DNA of 64,000 nt from Bacillus australimaris. Lineage in GTDB: Bacteria > Bacillota > Bacilli > Bacillales > Bacillaceae. The stretch covers positions 62,001-126,000 of the forward strand of contig NZ_LGYN01000029.1 in NCBI RefSeq assembly GCF_001307105.1. Reading direction: 5' to 3'. The notes below the pieces were generated by a model. It worked only from the letters and a program-made list of their open reading frames with translations, searched no databases and had not been told where the DNA came from. Shown here one piece after another: positions 56,204-64,000 of the stretch (positions are counted from its first letter, which is position 1; each line of letters opens with the position of its first letter). The position numbers and the translations under genes were made by a program.

Positions 56204-56240
56204 ATTCCGTCTAGTAGAATTTGTTTTCTTTTAGTGGAAC
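56204..56240. promoter_or_regulatory. Tandem candidate IclR operators, iclR region
   Basis: ATTCCGTCTAGTAGAAT (56204-56220) and the weaker TTTTCTTTTAGTGGAAC (56224-56240) repeat the pattern and the 20-bp start-to-start spacing of the pair at 46736 and 46756. They lie between the divergent membrane protein and iclR genes. Confidence 0.6.
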
Positions 56241-56313
56241 ATTTAAAATGGATTATAGCAAAATCGATCGTTTATGTCGATAAGAAATCACAGGGGAAAA
56301 GGAGAAAGTGAAC

Positions 56314-57087
56314 ATGGCTGATAAGAAGTCAAAAGAAGAATCAGGACTGCGTACGGTTCAGCGCGCTTTAGATATTCTTTCTTGTTTTAGTGAAGAACGT
56401 CAAGAGCTTACGCTAACGGATATTTCAAAAGAGATGAATTTAGCAATGTCTACGACAACGAGACTGCTCAAGGCACTTGAAATGAATCATTTTGTGGAAA
56501 AGAATCAAGAAACAATGAAATACAGATTGGGGCAAAGACTATACCTCCTCGGATACATAGCAGGGAAATCCATTCAGTTGAGGGAACTGGCTAAACCGCT
56601 CATGTACGCACTTCGTGATGAAACAAAGGAAACCGTCAACCTGTATGTAATGGATTCAACAAGCAGGGTTTGTATTGAACAAGCGGAGGGGCTGCAATCG
56701 ATTCGGCATCTTGTCAAGATTGGTGAGAAGCTGCCATTATACGCAGGTGCAGGTGGAAAGGTATTATTGGCATTTCAAAGTGAAGAATTTCAACAAAAAG
56801 TATTTGCATCTGAGGCTGATCATGTGATGGGAGATGACTGGAAAAAGGAACGTAAACATATTCTTGACACGTATACTTCTTGCAGCATCGATGAACGGGA
56901 GGTAGGATCTGCGGCAGTGGCGGCACCCATCTTTAACATCCATGGGGAAGTGAACGCTTGTCTATCCATATCTGGTCCAACCCATCGCTTTACTGAAGAA
57001 GTTATTCCTCAGCTGAAGCAAAAAGTGAAAGAACAGGCACAGAGGCTCTCTGAGCAGCTCGGCTACGTCGTTAAACACAATTTTTAA
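56314..57087 (+). CDS. IclR-family transcriptional regulator
   Basis: A 257-residue regulator. Winged helix at about 10-75 (TVQRALDILSCFSEE; LTDISKEMNLAMSTTTRLLKAL) and IclR effector domain at about 85-250 with LGYIAGKSI, LYAGAGGKVLLAF and the C-terminal AVAAPIFNIHGEVNACLSISGP. ATG 56314 is 9 nt after AAAAGGAG; GTG 56308 is too close. Placed beside the catabolic operon, with like operator pairs at both promoters, it is the likely substrate-sensing repressor or activator and controls itself. Confidence 0.9.
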   Translation: MADKKSKEESGLRTVQRALDILSCFSEERQELTLTDISKEMNLAMSTTTRLLKALEMNHFVEKNQETMKYRLGQRLYLLGYIAGKSIQLRELAKPLMYALRDETKETVNLYVMDSTSRVCIEQAEGLQSIRHLVKIGEKLPLYAGAGGKVLLAFQSEEFQQKVFASEADHVMGDDWKKERKHILDTYTSCSIDEREVGSAAVAAPIFNIHGEVNACLSISGPTHRFTEEVIPQLKQKVKEQAQRLSEQLGYVVKHNF

Positions 57088-57110
57088 GATAACCTATCTT
57101 TTCTTGCCCC

Positions 57111-57186
57111 ATTTATCATATAATAGAAACATTATGTAGCATTCCTTGTCGTAAGGAGGACGTGTCACGACCATGAAAATCAATAG
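57111..57186 (+). repeat. aroK 5' region, repeat copy 1
   Basis: The promoter-leader-start segment of aroK (a TATAAT-type -10, the AAGGAGGACGT ribosome site and first codons) recurs at 57871-57946 at exactly +760 with about eight mismatches. The first 25 bases are identical. Confidence 0.85.
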
Positions 57187-57730
57187 AGAAATTCCTGTAA
57201 GACAGCGAAATATTGTCCTCATTGGCTTTATGGGGGTTGGAAAAACAACCATTGGGCAGCTGGTTGCCAAAAAGCTATATAGAGATTTTATTGATGTGGA
57301 TCAGGAGATTGAAAAAAAATACAACATGACGATTCCAGAGATGTTTCAGCAAAAAGGAGAAGCATTCTTCCGGCAGGCTGAAAAGGATTATATCGTCGAT
57401 TTATGTGAACATACGCAGCTCAAGATCGTTTCCCTTGGAGGCGGTGCATTTAAACAGGAAGAAATCAAACGCTCCTGCTTGAAGCATTGTACAGTTCTTT
57501 TCCTTGATCTATCTTGGGAGAATTGGAAGCAGCGGCTTGATATCTTAATTGAAAACCGTCCTGTTCTTCACAACCGGACGCTCGATGAGATGAAAGAGCT
57601 GTTTGAAGAACGCCGGGAAATTTATTCTCTCCATAACTCAAGAGTGGAAACAGATCATTTAGAGGCTGAGGAAGTCGCTAATTATATTGTGGACACACTT
57701 AAGCTTGGCTGGGATTTATATTCGAAATAA
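57173..57730 (+). CDS. aroK: Shikimate kinase
   Basis: A 185-residue P-loop kinase that phosphorylates shikimate at O3 in the chorismate pathway. Walker A GFMGVGKTT (18-26), substrate Asp in FIDVDQEIEKK, GGG loop SLGGGAFKQ and the LID Arg in IENRPVLHNR. ATG 57173 follows AAGGAGG. Same size as B. subtilis AroK. Terminator at 57729-57760. A degenerate second copy of its ends follows directly. Confidence 0.93.
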   Translation: MKINREIPVRQRNIVLIGFMGVGKTTIGQLVAKKLYRDFIDVDQEIEKKYNMTIPEMFQQKGEAFFRQAEKDYIVDLCEHTQLKIVSLGGGAFKQEEIKRSCLKHCTVLFLDLSWENWKQRLDILIENRPVLHNRTLDEMKELFEERREIYSLHNSRVETDHLEAEEVANYIVDTLKLGWDLYSK

Positions 57731-57760
57731 AAAGTCTACCGTTTAGGGTAGACTTTTTTT
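57729..57760 (+). terminator. Terminator of aroK
   Basis: AAAGTCTACC and GGTAGACTTT with a short loop and a T-run; the same structure recurs behind the aroK ghost. Confidence 0.92.
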
Positions 57761-57870
57761 ATTTATTCGTCCATGTTTGATGACGGATGAAAAAGAAGAG
57801 AAAAGATGCTGCTCAGGCTGGCTTCAGCGATGCTTCTATCTTGCGTACATTGCTTAAAATGCCTCAGTTG

Positions 57871-58002
57871 ATTTATCATATAATAGAAACATTATACAGC
57901 ACTCCTTGTCGTGAGGAGGACGTATCACGAACATGAAAAGCAATAACTGTGAAGATTGATATTTCGAAATAAAAAAGTCTACCAACTAAGGTAGACTTTT
58001 TC
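57871..58002 (+). pseudogene. Ghost of a duplicated aroK, interior deleted
   Basis: 57871-57946 copies the aroK promoter, ribosome site and first codons; 57963-58002 copies the aroK stop region (TTCGAAAT) and terminator stem GTCTACC/GGTAGAC. Between them about 520 bp of coding sequence is missing. The remaining frame (ATG at 57933) is eight codons long and ends in TGA. It is best read as a tandem duplication of aroK that lost its middle. The terminator remains usable for convergent ycgJ. Confidence 0.8.
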
Positions 58003-58009
58003 TATCACG

Positions 58010-58783
58010 TTAATGCTTGATTCCTTGAATCAGTGCAGCTTTTAAACAGAAGGAAATGGGTTGATGCTGTGTATCGAATTGAACCTGAAAGAGCTGCTTT
58101 GTGTCAGGGTCTGCGGCATGAAGGTGGGAAATGATCTCCTTTTGAACATTTTCTGGTGTGCGTCCGCGTATCATCCAGTCCTGATAATCAATATGCAGAT
58201 TCCAGTAACGAATATCTTCTTTAGTCAGATGGTTTTCAGCGAAGAGCTCTTTCCATTCTGATAACGAGCTTTCACGCACATGGGAAGGGTCTCTCAGTCT
58301 ATTTAAATGATTAATAAATGAATCCTGTACAGGGTTTTCAGGTGCATAATGGTCGACGAGCAGAAATTTGCCGCCTTTCTTTAAGACACGGCTGATTTCA
58401 GACATGGCTGCCGGGAGGTTTGGAAAGTGATGAGCAGCAAATCGGCACGTCACTAATTCAAATGATTCATCAGGGAAGGGCAATGCTTCTGCTGCTGCCT
58501 GCTCAAAAGTAATGTGGGTCAGCTGGCGTTCTTCCGCTAGTGCTTCAGCAACCTCGATCATTTTTTGTGTGACATCAATACCGATTCCTTTAGAGATGAC
58601 GTCTGAAAAGGAAAAAACGGTATGTCCTGCAGCGCAGCCAATATCAAGTAAATGCTCTTGTCCCTTCGCATTTGCTGCGGTTTTCATCCATTCTAGCTCT
58701 TCTCCGGCAGCAAATATGGGTGAATCTCGATAGTTCTCGGCATTCTGTGAGAATTGGTTCTCTGCTTTAGCATATGGATTCAT
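58010..58783 (-). CDS. ycgJ: SAM-dependent class I methyltransferase YcgJ
   Basis: A 257-residue UbiE/COQ5-like methyltransferase. SAM motif I HLLDIGCAAGH, motif II region GIGIDVTQKMIEVA, DESFELVTCRFAAHHFPN (motif post-I/II) and LKKGGKFLLVDHY. ATG 58783; the upstream region has GGGGG A-rich sequence as ribosome site. Position between aroK and ycgK matches B. subtilis ycgJ. Substrate unknown. Confidence 0.9.
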   Translation of the reverse strand: MNPYAKAENQFSQNAENYRDSPIFAAGEELEWMKTAANAKGQEHLLDIGCAAGHTVFSFSDVISKGIGIDVTQKMIEVAEALAEERQLTHITFEQAAAEALPFPDESFELVTCRFAAHHFPNLPAAMSEISRVLKKGGKFLLVDHYAPENPVQDSFINHLNRLRDPSHVRESSLSEWKELFAENHLTKEDIRYWNLHIDYQDWMIRGRTPENVQKEIISHLHAADPDTKQLFQVQFDTQHQPISFCLKAALIQGIKH

Positions 58784-58889
58784 TTCTTTTCCCCCTTTTT
58801 GTTGTCTTTCTATCGTAGAATGCGGCTTGTTCTTTGTCTAAGACTTAAAACATATGGCGTCAATAGTTAAAAGCTATGAGGTGATAAAA

Positions 58890-59819
58890 GTGGATATACG
58901 TATGATGGAATATGTCATTGAAGTGTACCGGCAGCAAAGTTTTACAAAAGCAGCAGAAAAACTTCACATTGCACAGCCTTCTTTAAGTCAGCAAATTAAG
59001 AAGTTGGAGGGGGAATTAAACACACCCCTCTTTATTCGAAAGTATGGACAAGTCACGCCCACACCTCAAGGAAGTCGCTTGATCAAAAGGGCTGAGAACA
59101 TTTTGAAGGAACGAGACGATTTGCTGCGTGAGATGGAAGAAGCTGCGTACGAGGTGGGCAAGGAACTGAAAATCGGAGCGCCAGCCGTCACAGGCGGGTA
59201 TGTCTTGCCAGGTTTATTAAAAACTTTCTGTCAAACGTATCCTCATGTTCACGTTCAATTAATAGAAGAATCACCCCGTAAGCTAGAGAGTCTGCTATTG
59301 GCTGGAAAACTGGATTTGGCTGTTTTGTCTATGCCTGTCGAGCATGAATCATTAAAAACGAAACAAATGCTGACAGAGCCACTCCTTCTGGCAGCCCCGC
59401 AATCTGCTATGCCCTGGTTAACTGCGGAATTGAACGATATCATCGAGCAAGCAGCGCAAAAAGAGCGCCATGATCAAGTGGTTCCATTTCACCTTCTCGA
59501 AGGGGTTCCATTTATTATGCTGAAAGAGGGATACGGTTTTCGGCAAGTGGTCACGGAACTGTGCCGTCATCACGGTTTTCAGCCAAAAGTGGCTTTTGAA
59601 ACAAGTCATATTCAAACAGCACAGGCATTGGTCAAAAACGAACTAGGGGTGACGGTCGTGCCGAAAATGGTAGCACAAGAGGAAAGGAACCAAGTCACTT
59701 ATTTGCAAATTGATTCATGCCCAACCCGCACACTTGTGTTTGCATATGTGGAAGAAAGGTATTTAACAAAAGCTGCCCAAGCCTTCATGAACCTTTATCA
59801 GAAACAAGAAAAGACTTAA
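58890..59819 (+). CDS. ycgK: LysR-family transcriptional regulator YcgK
   Basis: A 309-residue LysR regulator. N-terminal winged helix with QQSFTKAAEKLHIAQPSLSQ and a linker helix; the effector domain begins at about 90 (LKIGAPAVTGGYVLPGLL) and ends with FETSHIQTAQALVKNELGVTVVP. I take GTG 58890, preceded by GAGGTGAT, giving the family N-terminus MDIRMMEYVIEVYR; an ATG 36 nt upstream has no ribosome site. Divergent from ycgJ, its most likely target. Effector unknown. Confidence 0.88.
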   Translation: MDIRMMEYVIEVYRQQSFTKAAEKLHIAQPSLSQQIKKLEGELNTPLFIRKYGQVTPTPQGSRLIKRAENILKERDDLLREMEEAAYEVGKELKIGAPAVTGGYVLPGLLKTFCQTYPHVHVQLIEESPRKLESLLLAGKLDLAVLSMPVEHESLKTKQMLTEPLLLAAPQSAMPWLTAELNDIIEQAAQKERHDQVVPFHLLEGVPFIMLKEGYGFRQVVTELCRHHGFQPKVAFETSHIQTAQALVKNELGVTVVPKMVAQEERNQVTYLQIDSCPTRTLVFAYVEERYLTKAAQAFMNLYQKQEKT

Positions 59820-59896
59820 ACAAACGTTTGATGAAATAGAAAAAAGCAGGGGAATTCCCTGCTCAGTGCGCGGACAAACCCTCACATTTGTTGTCA

Positions 59897-59923
59897 GGTC
59901 TGCGCTTCGGTGCTCGTCCTTCC
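59897..59923. repeat. Dispersed 27-bp repeat, copy 2
   Basis: Matches 41945-41971 at 24 of 27 bases, ending in the same GCTCGTCCTTCC. It lies between ycgK and the amidase gene, 13 nt before the hairpin at 59937-59974. Confidence 0.75.
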
Positions 59924-59936
59924 ACATTGAAAAGAA

Positions 59937-59974
59937 GACAAAGGGCTAAAATCAAGATCATTTAGCCCTTTGTC
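59937..59974. terminator. Symmetric hairpin between convergent genes
   Basis: GACAAAGGGCTAAA and TTTAGCCCTTTGTC form a perfect 14-bp stem with a 10-nt loop. T-richness outside the stem is modest, so termination of the minus-strand amidase gene is likely but not certain. Confidence 0.65.
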
Positions 59975-59986
59975 AGCACTCCATTT

Positions 59987-60772
59987 TTAATATAAGTCCA
60001 GACGCTGATCCGTCATCACTGGAATTTGCTGTCTTACTTCATCTACTAGCTGAAGATCAATTTCTGCATAATAAATGTCTTCGTCATCGTTTGTTTCAAG
60101 CAGAATGCGGCCGAGTGGATCAATTACCATGGAGTGTCCAGGAAATTCTGTGTCCCTGCTTGTGCCAGTCCGGTTGACAGCAATCATAAATGACTGATTC
60201 TCAATCGCTCTTGCAATGAGCAGGCTGCGCCAATGATCCACTCTGGCTGACGGCCATTGCGCTGTATTGACGAGGATCTTTGCCCCTTTGTTCACAAGTG
60301 TTCTAGAAAGCTGCGGGAAGCGGAGGTCATAGCAGATCATCGCACCAATTTTCACATCTTCACTATAGTCAAATAAACCAAGCTGATCACCAGCGGTCAA
60401 ATAGTTGTGCTCATCCATTAGACGGAACAAGTGAATTTTATCATAATCTAACAGAAGCTCACCTTGGCGGTTAAAGACATACATCGTGTTGGTGATGTTT
60501 TCATCTTCTGTCCGCTTATTTAAGACACTGCCTGCGATGAGATATACTTGGTGCTTGCGGGCAAAGGAAGAGAAAAGCTGTTTTGTGCGTTCACCGTTTA
60601 CATCCGCAAGCTGATCGGCTTGTTCAAGGGCGTAGCCGGTATTCCACATTTCGGGTAAAATGATCAGGTCAGGCTGCTCGTGAATTGCTTCTTCTAAGAA
60701 AGCTTCTGCTTTTTTAAAGTTCACTTCAGGTTCTCCAATTTGTACATCCATTTGGATAAGGGCGATTTTCAT
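59987..60772 (-). CDS. Carbon-nitrogen hydrolase (nitrilase superfamily amidase)
   Basis: A 261-residue nitrilase-fold amidase. Catalytic triad visible: Glu in ILPEMWNTGY, Lys in DYDKIHLFRL, Cys in AMICYDLRFP. It is close to MtnU/omega-amidase (YafV-like) proteins that hydrolyse alpha-keto amides such as 2-oxosuccinamate or keto-methiobutyramide. ATG 60772 follows AGGAGGAAC. Lone gene on the minus strand; I do not recall it at this place in B. subtilis 168. Confidence 0.9.
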   Translation of the reverse strand: MKIALIQMDVQIGEPEVNFKKAEAFLEEAIHEQPDLIILPEMWNTGYALEQADQLADVNGERTKQLFSSFARKHQVYLIAGSVLNKRTEDENITNTMYVFNRQGELLLDYDKIHLFRLMDEHNYLTAGDQLGLFDYSEDVKIGAMICYDLRFPQLSRTLVNKGAKILVNTAQWPSARVDHWRSLLIARAIENQSFMIAVNRTGTSRDTEFPGHSMVIDPLGRILLETNDDEDIYYAEIDLQLVDEVRQQIPVMTDQRLDLY

Positions 60773-61020
60773 AGGGGGTTCCTCCTTTTTTCGCTATATG
60801 TCATGTGAAAATTCATGAACGATCGATCATCTTCATGAATATATTGTAAAGGATGATTCTGTCTGAGAACATCTAGTCTTTATGGTCAGTTTCTTTATCA
60901 TAAAGGTTTCCATCATCTTTGCCAATAGAAATGTCAGAAGGTTTTGTTAAATGACTTTCTCAATCAAGAAATGAGTGGTATGATATATATAACTAATAAA
61001 ACAAAGGGGAATAGTGGGAT

Positions 61021-61977
61021 ATGCAATTGTACGATTTATCACTAGAAGATCTAAAAAAATATAAACCAAAGAAAACAGCACGTCCTGATTTCTCAGACTT
61101 TTGGAAGGCATCGCTTGAAGAACTGCGTCAAGTGGAGGCAGATCCAGCGCTTGAACCTTATGACTATCCAGTGAAAGGGGTCAAGGTGTACCGCCTGACG
61201 TATCAAAGCTTTGGGCACTCTCGAATTGAAGGCTGGTACGCGGTACCAGATCAATCAGGTCCGCATCCAGCGCTCGTTCGTTTTCATGGCTATAATGCCA
61301 GCTATGATGGCGGCATTCACGACATCGTCAACTGGGCGCTGCATGGCTATGCGACATTTGGTATGCTCGTCCGCGGTCAAGGCGGCAGTGAAGATACGTC
61401 AGTGACACCAGGCGGTCACGCTTTGGGATGGATGACAAAAGGTATTTTATCCAAGGAGACTTATTATTATCGCGGTGTTTATTTAGATGCCGTCCGTGCA
61501 CTTGAAGTGGTTCAATCCTTCCCCGAAGTAGATGAACACCGAATCGGCGTGATTGGAGGAAGTCAGGGAGGTGCATTAGCGATCGCCGCCGCAGCCCTTT
61601 CAGACATTCCGAAGGTCGTAGCAGCAGATTATCCTTATTTATCAAACTTCGAGCGTGCAGTGGATGTCGCATTGGAGCAGCCTTATTTAGAAATCAATTC
61701 GTACTTTCGGAGAAATAGTGATCCTGAAGCGGAGGAAAAGGCATTTGAGACATTAAGCTATTTTGATTTAATCAATTTAGCTGGATGGGTGAAACAGCCA
61801 ACATTGATGGCGATTGGTCTGATTGATAAAATAACCCCGCCATCTACTGTGTTTGCGGCATATAATCATTTAGAAACAGATAAAGACTTAAAGGTGTATC
61901 GCTATTTTGGACACGAATATATCCCGGCTTTTCAAACAGAGAAGCTCGCCTTCTTACAAAAGCATTTGCTCAAATAA
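61021..61977 (+). CDS. cah: Cephalosporin-C deacetylase / acetyl xylan esterase (CE7)
   Basis: A 318-residue CE7 esterase that removes acetyl groups from xylo-oligosaccharides and cephalosporin C. Family motifs RGQGGSEDTS, nucleophile Ser in GGSQGGALA, Asp in LIDKITPP and His in FGHEYIP. Intracellular: no signal peptide. It reads as nearly the B. pumilus acetyl xylan esterase. ATG 61021 follows AAAGGGG, behind an extended -10 promoter (TGG TATGAT at about 60974-60982). Confidence 0.95.
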   Translation: MQLYDLSLEDLKKYKPKKTARPDFSDFWKASLEELRQVEADPALEPYDYPVKGVKVYRLTYQSFGHSRIEGWYAVPDQSGPHPALVRFHGYNASYDGGIHDIVNWALHGYATFGMLVRGQGGSEDTSVTPGGHALGWMTKGILSKETYYYRGVYLDAVRALEVVQSFPEVDEHRIGVIGGSQGGALAIAAAALSDIPKVVAADYPYLSNFERAVDVALEQPYLEINSYFRRNSDPEAEEKAFETLSYFDLINLAGWVKQPTLMAIGLIDKITPPSTVFAAYNHLETDKDLKVYRYFGHEYIPAFQTEKLAFLQKHLLK

Positions 61978-61983
61978 AAGAAC

Positions 61984-62014
61984 AAAGAGGCCACTCTAGG
62001 AGGGCCTCTTTTTT
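61984..62014. terminator. Terminator of cah, bidirectional
   Basis: AGAGGCC and GGCCTCT with a 10-nt loop and a T-run; it also lies at the end of the convergent membrane protein gene. Confidence 0.88.
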
Positions 62015-62327
62015 AATAACTCGTATTCTGTCTTGTTTTTTCATCAGGCACTAACGCCGTGATAATGAGGGCAAGAGCTGTGATGATATGAAGGATGAAT
62101 CCGAGTATCGGAATCCAGGCGAGGCATGATGTGACAATTCCGATGATACTTCCAATCATTGGTCCTTGGTCTCGCTTCGATAAGACGAGTGTGATAATAT
62201 GCAGAATAAGCATGACCATGAGCGGTGAATAGCCATTACTGATGATAAATAAACCTCCAATCACAGGGATGGCGAGACAGGCTTCAAAAATCCCGGTGAT
62301 CCATTTCATGATGCGAGATATAGACAT
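62013..62327 (-). CDS. Small four-segment membrane protein
   Basis: A 104-residue protein with three or four membrane segments (AIPVIGGLFIIS; LMVMLILHIITLVL; LAWIPILGFILHIITALALI) and a polar C-terminus (VPDEKTRQNTSY). I start it at ATG 62327, 9 nt after AAGGAG; the open frame runs further upstream without a site. Composition recalls DUF4870/YkuO-like small membrane proteins, but the family is not certain. Function unknown. Confidence 0.7.
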   Translation of the reverse strand: MSISRIMKWITGIFEACLAIPVIGGLFIISNGYSPLMVMLILHIITLVLSKRDQGPMIGSIIGIVTSCLAWIPILGFILHIITALALIITALVPDEKTRQNTSY

Positions 62328-62416
62328 GAGATCCAACTCCTTTTTCTTATATGTCATATTCGTATTTTCCCTAAACATGAAGAAGTCATGCAGAATTCTA
62401 TAGAAAGAGTTGATGG

Positions 62417-63190
62417 ATGATGAGAGAGAGAATCAAGGAAGAGCTGAAAATCATCGAAGAAACGTATGACGTCAAGATTTGCCTCGCAGTTGAATCAGGC
62501 AGCCGGGCATGGGGATTTCCTTCGACTGATAGTGATTATGATGTTCGTTTTCTATATGTTCCTCGGAAAGAATGGTATTGGGCGATGGAAGAGCAACGTG
62601 ATGTCATTGAACGGCCGATTGATGACATGCTTGATATAAGCGGCTGGGAGCTTAGAAAGGCACTTCGCTTATTCAATAAATCGAATCCGTCCATCATGGA
62701 ATGGCTGTCCTCTGACATCATCTATGCTGAATCCTTCTCGTTGGCAAAACAGCTAAGAGACTTAAAGGATCGAGCCTTTTATCCTGCGGCTTTGATGTAT
62801 CACTACCTCAACATGGCGAAGCGGAATGAGAGTCAATATTTACGAGAAGAGCAAGTCCGAATCAAGAAGTATTTTTATGTACTTCGTCCCCTGCTTGCTT
62901 GTCAGTGGATTGAACGCTACCGGACGGTTCCACCGATGGATTTTCATGAATTGTTACAAGAGCTTGTGGAGGATGGACCGCTTTTAGCTGAAATTCATGA
63001 GCTGCTCAAACGCAAAATGGACGGTGTAGAGATGGATTTAGAGAACCGGCTTGCATATGTCCATCCATTTATCGACAAAGAGCTGGCGCGTTTTCAAGAA
63101 TTGGTGAAAAGCTACAATCAGCCGAAAGATCATCTGATGCAAGAATTAAATGAGCTGATGCAGTCTACCCTTGATGAGGTGTGGGCGTAA
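62417..63190 (+). CDS. ycgL: Nucleotidyltransferase-fold protein YcgL
   Basis: A 257-residue protein of the Nuc-transf (DUF2204-like) family. The NTase active-site motif is VESGSRAWGFPSTDSDYDVRFLY, shown in parts as GSRAWGFPS and DSDYDVR with the two metal-binding Asp; a helical C-terminal domain follows. Related proteins transfer nucleotides to RNA, proteins or small molecules; the target here is unknown. ATGs at 62417 and 62420 are both possible; the ribosome site (AAAGAG) is weak. Matches B. subtilis ycgL before putB. Confidence 0.88.
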   Translation: MMRERIKEELKIIEETYDVKICLAVESGSRAWGFPSTDSDYDVRFLYVPRKEWYWAMEEQRDVIERPIDDMLDISGWELRKALRLFNKSNPSIMEWLSSDIIYAESFSLAKQLRDLKDRAFYPAALMYHYLNMAKRNESQYLREEQVRIKKYFYVLRPLLACQWIERYRTVPPMDFHELLQELVEDGPLLAEIHELLKRKMDGVEMDLENRLAYVHPFIDKELARFQELVKSYNQPKDHLMQELNELMQSTLDEVWA

Positions 63191-63196
63191 GCAGGG

Positions 63197-63228
63197 AAGA
63201 GCCAGCCGGAGGAGGCAGGCTCTTTTTT
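63197..63228 (+). terminator. Terminator of ycgL
   Basis: AGAGCC and GGCTCT with a 14-nt loop and a T-run. Confidence 0.85.
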
Positions 63229-63284
63229 ATCTCTTATTGTGATAAAACCACAAAAAAAGTCAGAATTTTTGTCATCTTCAAATA

Positions 63285-63314
63285 TTGTAGCGGACAGCTC
63301 ATGAGCCTTACAAT
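63285..63314 (+). promoter_or_regulatory. Sigma-A promoter of putB
   Basis: TTGTAG (63285-63290), 18 nt and TACAAT (63309-63314). In B. subtilis the put genes are switched on by proline through PutR; I could not define a PutR box here. Confidence 0.6.
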
Positions 63315-63350
63315 AAAGACATAGCTTACAAAGAGTGGGAGGTGCCCTTT

Positions 63351-64000
63351 ATGGAGTCGGTCACAAGAAATTTCTTCTTGTTTTTGTCAAAGAGCAGTCT
63401 CTTGAACCATATTGCTCGTAATTGGGGAAGTGCTGTTGCATCTAAGAAAATCATCGGAGGGAAGGATTTTGAAAGTGCCATCCCTGTCATCAAACGATTA
63501 AATGAACAAGGAATGGCCGTGACAGTCGATCACCTTGGTGAGTTTGTCACAAAGGCAGAGATTGCAAATGAGCGGACGATTGAGTGTATTCAAACCATTC
63601 AGCGGATTGCAGAGGCCAAGCTCAATTCTCACGTGTCACTCAAAATGACATCACTTGGCTTGGATATTGACGATGACCTTGTGTATCGCAATATGAAAAG
63701 CATTTTAGATACGGCCGAGAAACACCGGATCATGGTAACAATCGATATGGAGGATGAACAGCGCTGTCAAAAAACGCTGGACATTTTTAAAGAGATGAAA
63801 TCTCAATATGAGTATGTCAGTACGGTCTTGCAGGCGTATTTGTACAGAACAGAAAAGGATCTTGATGACCTAAATGAGCTGCATCCATTTTTAAGACTTG
63901 TAAAGGGTGCCTATAAGGAATCCGCCGATGTGGCGTATCCAAACAAAAAAGACGTCGATCACAATTATCAAAAGCTGATCGAAAAGCAATTACTCACAGG
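63351..64000 (+). CDS. putB: Proline dehydrogenase PutB, cut by the right edge
   Basis: The first 216 residues of a PutA-type proline dehydrogenase of about 300 residues. It oxidises proline to pyrroline-5-carboxylate with FAD, feeding electrons to the respiratory chain. Visible family features are MAVTVDHLGEFV, NSHVSLKMTSLGLDID, HRIMVTIDMEDEQ and LRLVKGAYKE with the conserved Lys. ATG 63351 follows GGGAGGTG. Position behind ycgL identifies it as putB (ycgM); putC and putP should follow outside the window. Confidence 0.93.
   Translation, partial: MESVTRNFFLFLSKSSLLNHIARNWGSAVASKKIIGGKDFESAIPVIKRLNEQGMAVTVDHLGEFVTKAEIANERTIECIQTIQRIAEAKLNSHVSLKMTSLGLDIDDDLVYRNMKSILDTAEKHRIMVTIDMEDEQRCQKTLDIFKEMKSQYEYVSTVLQAYLYRTEKDLDDLNELHPFLRLVKGAYKESADVAYPNKKDVDHNYQKLIEKQLLT

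Overview
The window is a piece of a low-GC Firmicutes chromosome, almost certainly Bacillus of the B. pumilus group (pumilus, safensis, altitudinis). The gene order from about 3.8 kb to the right end follows the B. subtilis stretch yccK-natKR-natAB-ycdA ... ycdF ... yceBCDEFGH-opuA-amhX-ycgA-ldh-lctP ... ycgFGHI-nadE ... aroK-ycgJ-ycgK-cah-ycgL-putB. The esterase at 61.0 kb reads like the known B. pumilus acetyl xylan esterase. All names rest on recalled sequences and gene order; no database search was run.

Layout. 1-3.7 kb: a frameshifted paralogue of lipoprotein YcdA cut by the left edge, then a minus-strand membrane protein/histidine kinase/response regulator operon. 3.8-9.1 kb: aldo-keto reductase YccK, the NatK/NatR two-component system, the divergent NatAB exporter it probably controls, and a short region of gene debris. 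9.2-14.4 kb: YcdA, spore hydrolase CwlJ, dehydrogenase YcdF, an acyltransferase and YceB. 14.7-24.9 kb: a tellurite-resistance-type (Ter) stress locus behind an ECF-sigma promoter: three TerD proteins, a TerC protein, a four-gene biosynthetic module (C-C lyase, PRTase-TRSP, PRTase-PELOTA, HAD), then YceG and TelA-like YceH. As I recall, B. subtilis 168 lacks the four-gene module. 25.2-28.3 kb: glycine betaine transporter OpuA. 28.3-35.6 kb: a hydrolase, an SDR lacking its catalytic Tyr, AmhX, YcgA, and Rex-controlled ldh-lctP. 35.6-41.2 kb: the ntdR-ntdABC-glcP kanosamine/neotrehalosadiamine cluster, at a different place from B. subtilis 168. 41.3-46.5 kb: ycgF to nadE.

46.5-57.1 kb holds the least familiar material: a seven-gene catabolic operon (citryl-CoA-lyase-like protein, aldehyde dehydrogenase, type I 3-dehydroquinate dehydratase, ThDP enzyme, cupin, class III CoA-transferase, ACS-type MFS importer), a divergent membrane protein and an IclR regulator. 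Pairs of 17-bp ATTCC-N8-GAAT-like sites, with exactly 20 bp between starts, lie both just downstream of the operon promoter and upstream of iclR. A plausible but unproven logic is uptake of a carboxylic acid, activation to a CoA ester, C-C cleavage by the citrate-synthase fold, decarboxylation by the ThDP enzyme and oxidation by the aldehyde dehydrogenase.

57.1-64 kb: aroK followed by the ghost of a second aroK copy, methyltransferase YcgJ, LysR regulator YcgK, a nitrilase-family amidase, esterase Cah, a small membrane protein, nucleotidyltransferase YcgL and the start of proline dehydrogenase putB, cut by the right edge. I saw no rRNA, tRNA, CRISPR array, IS element or prophage.
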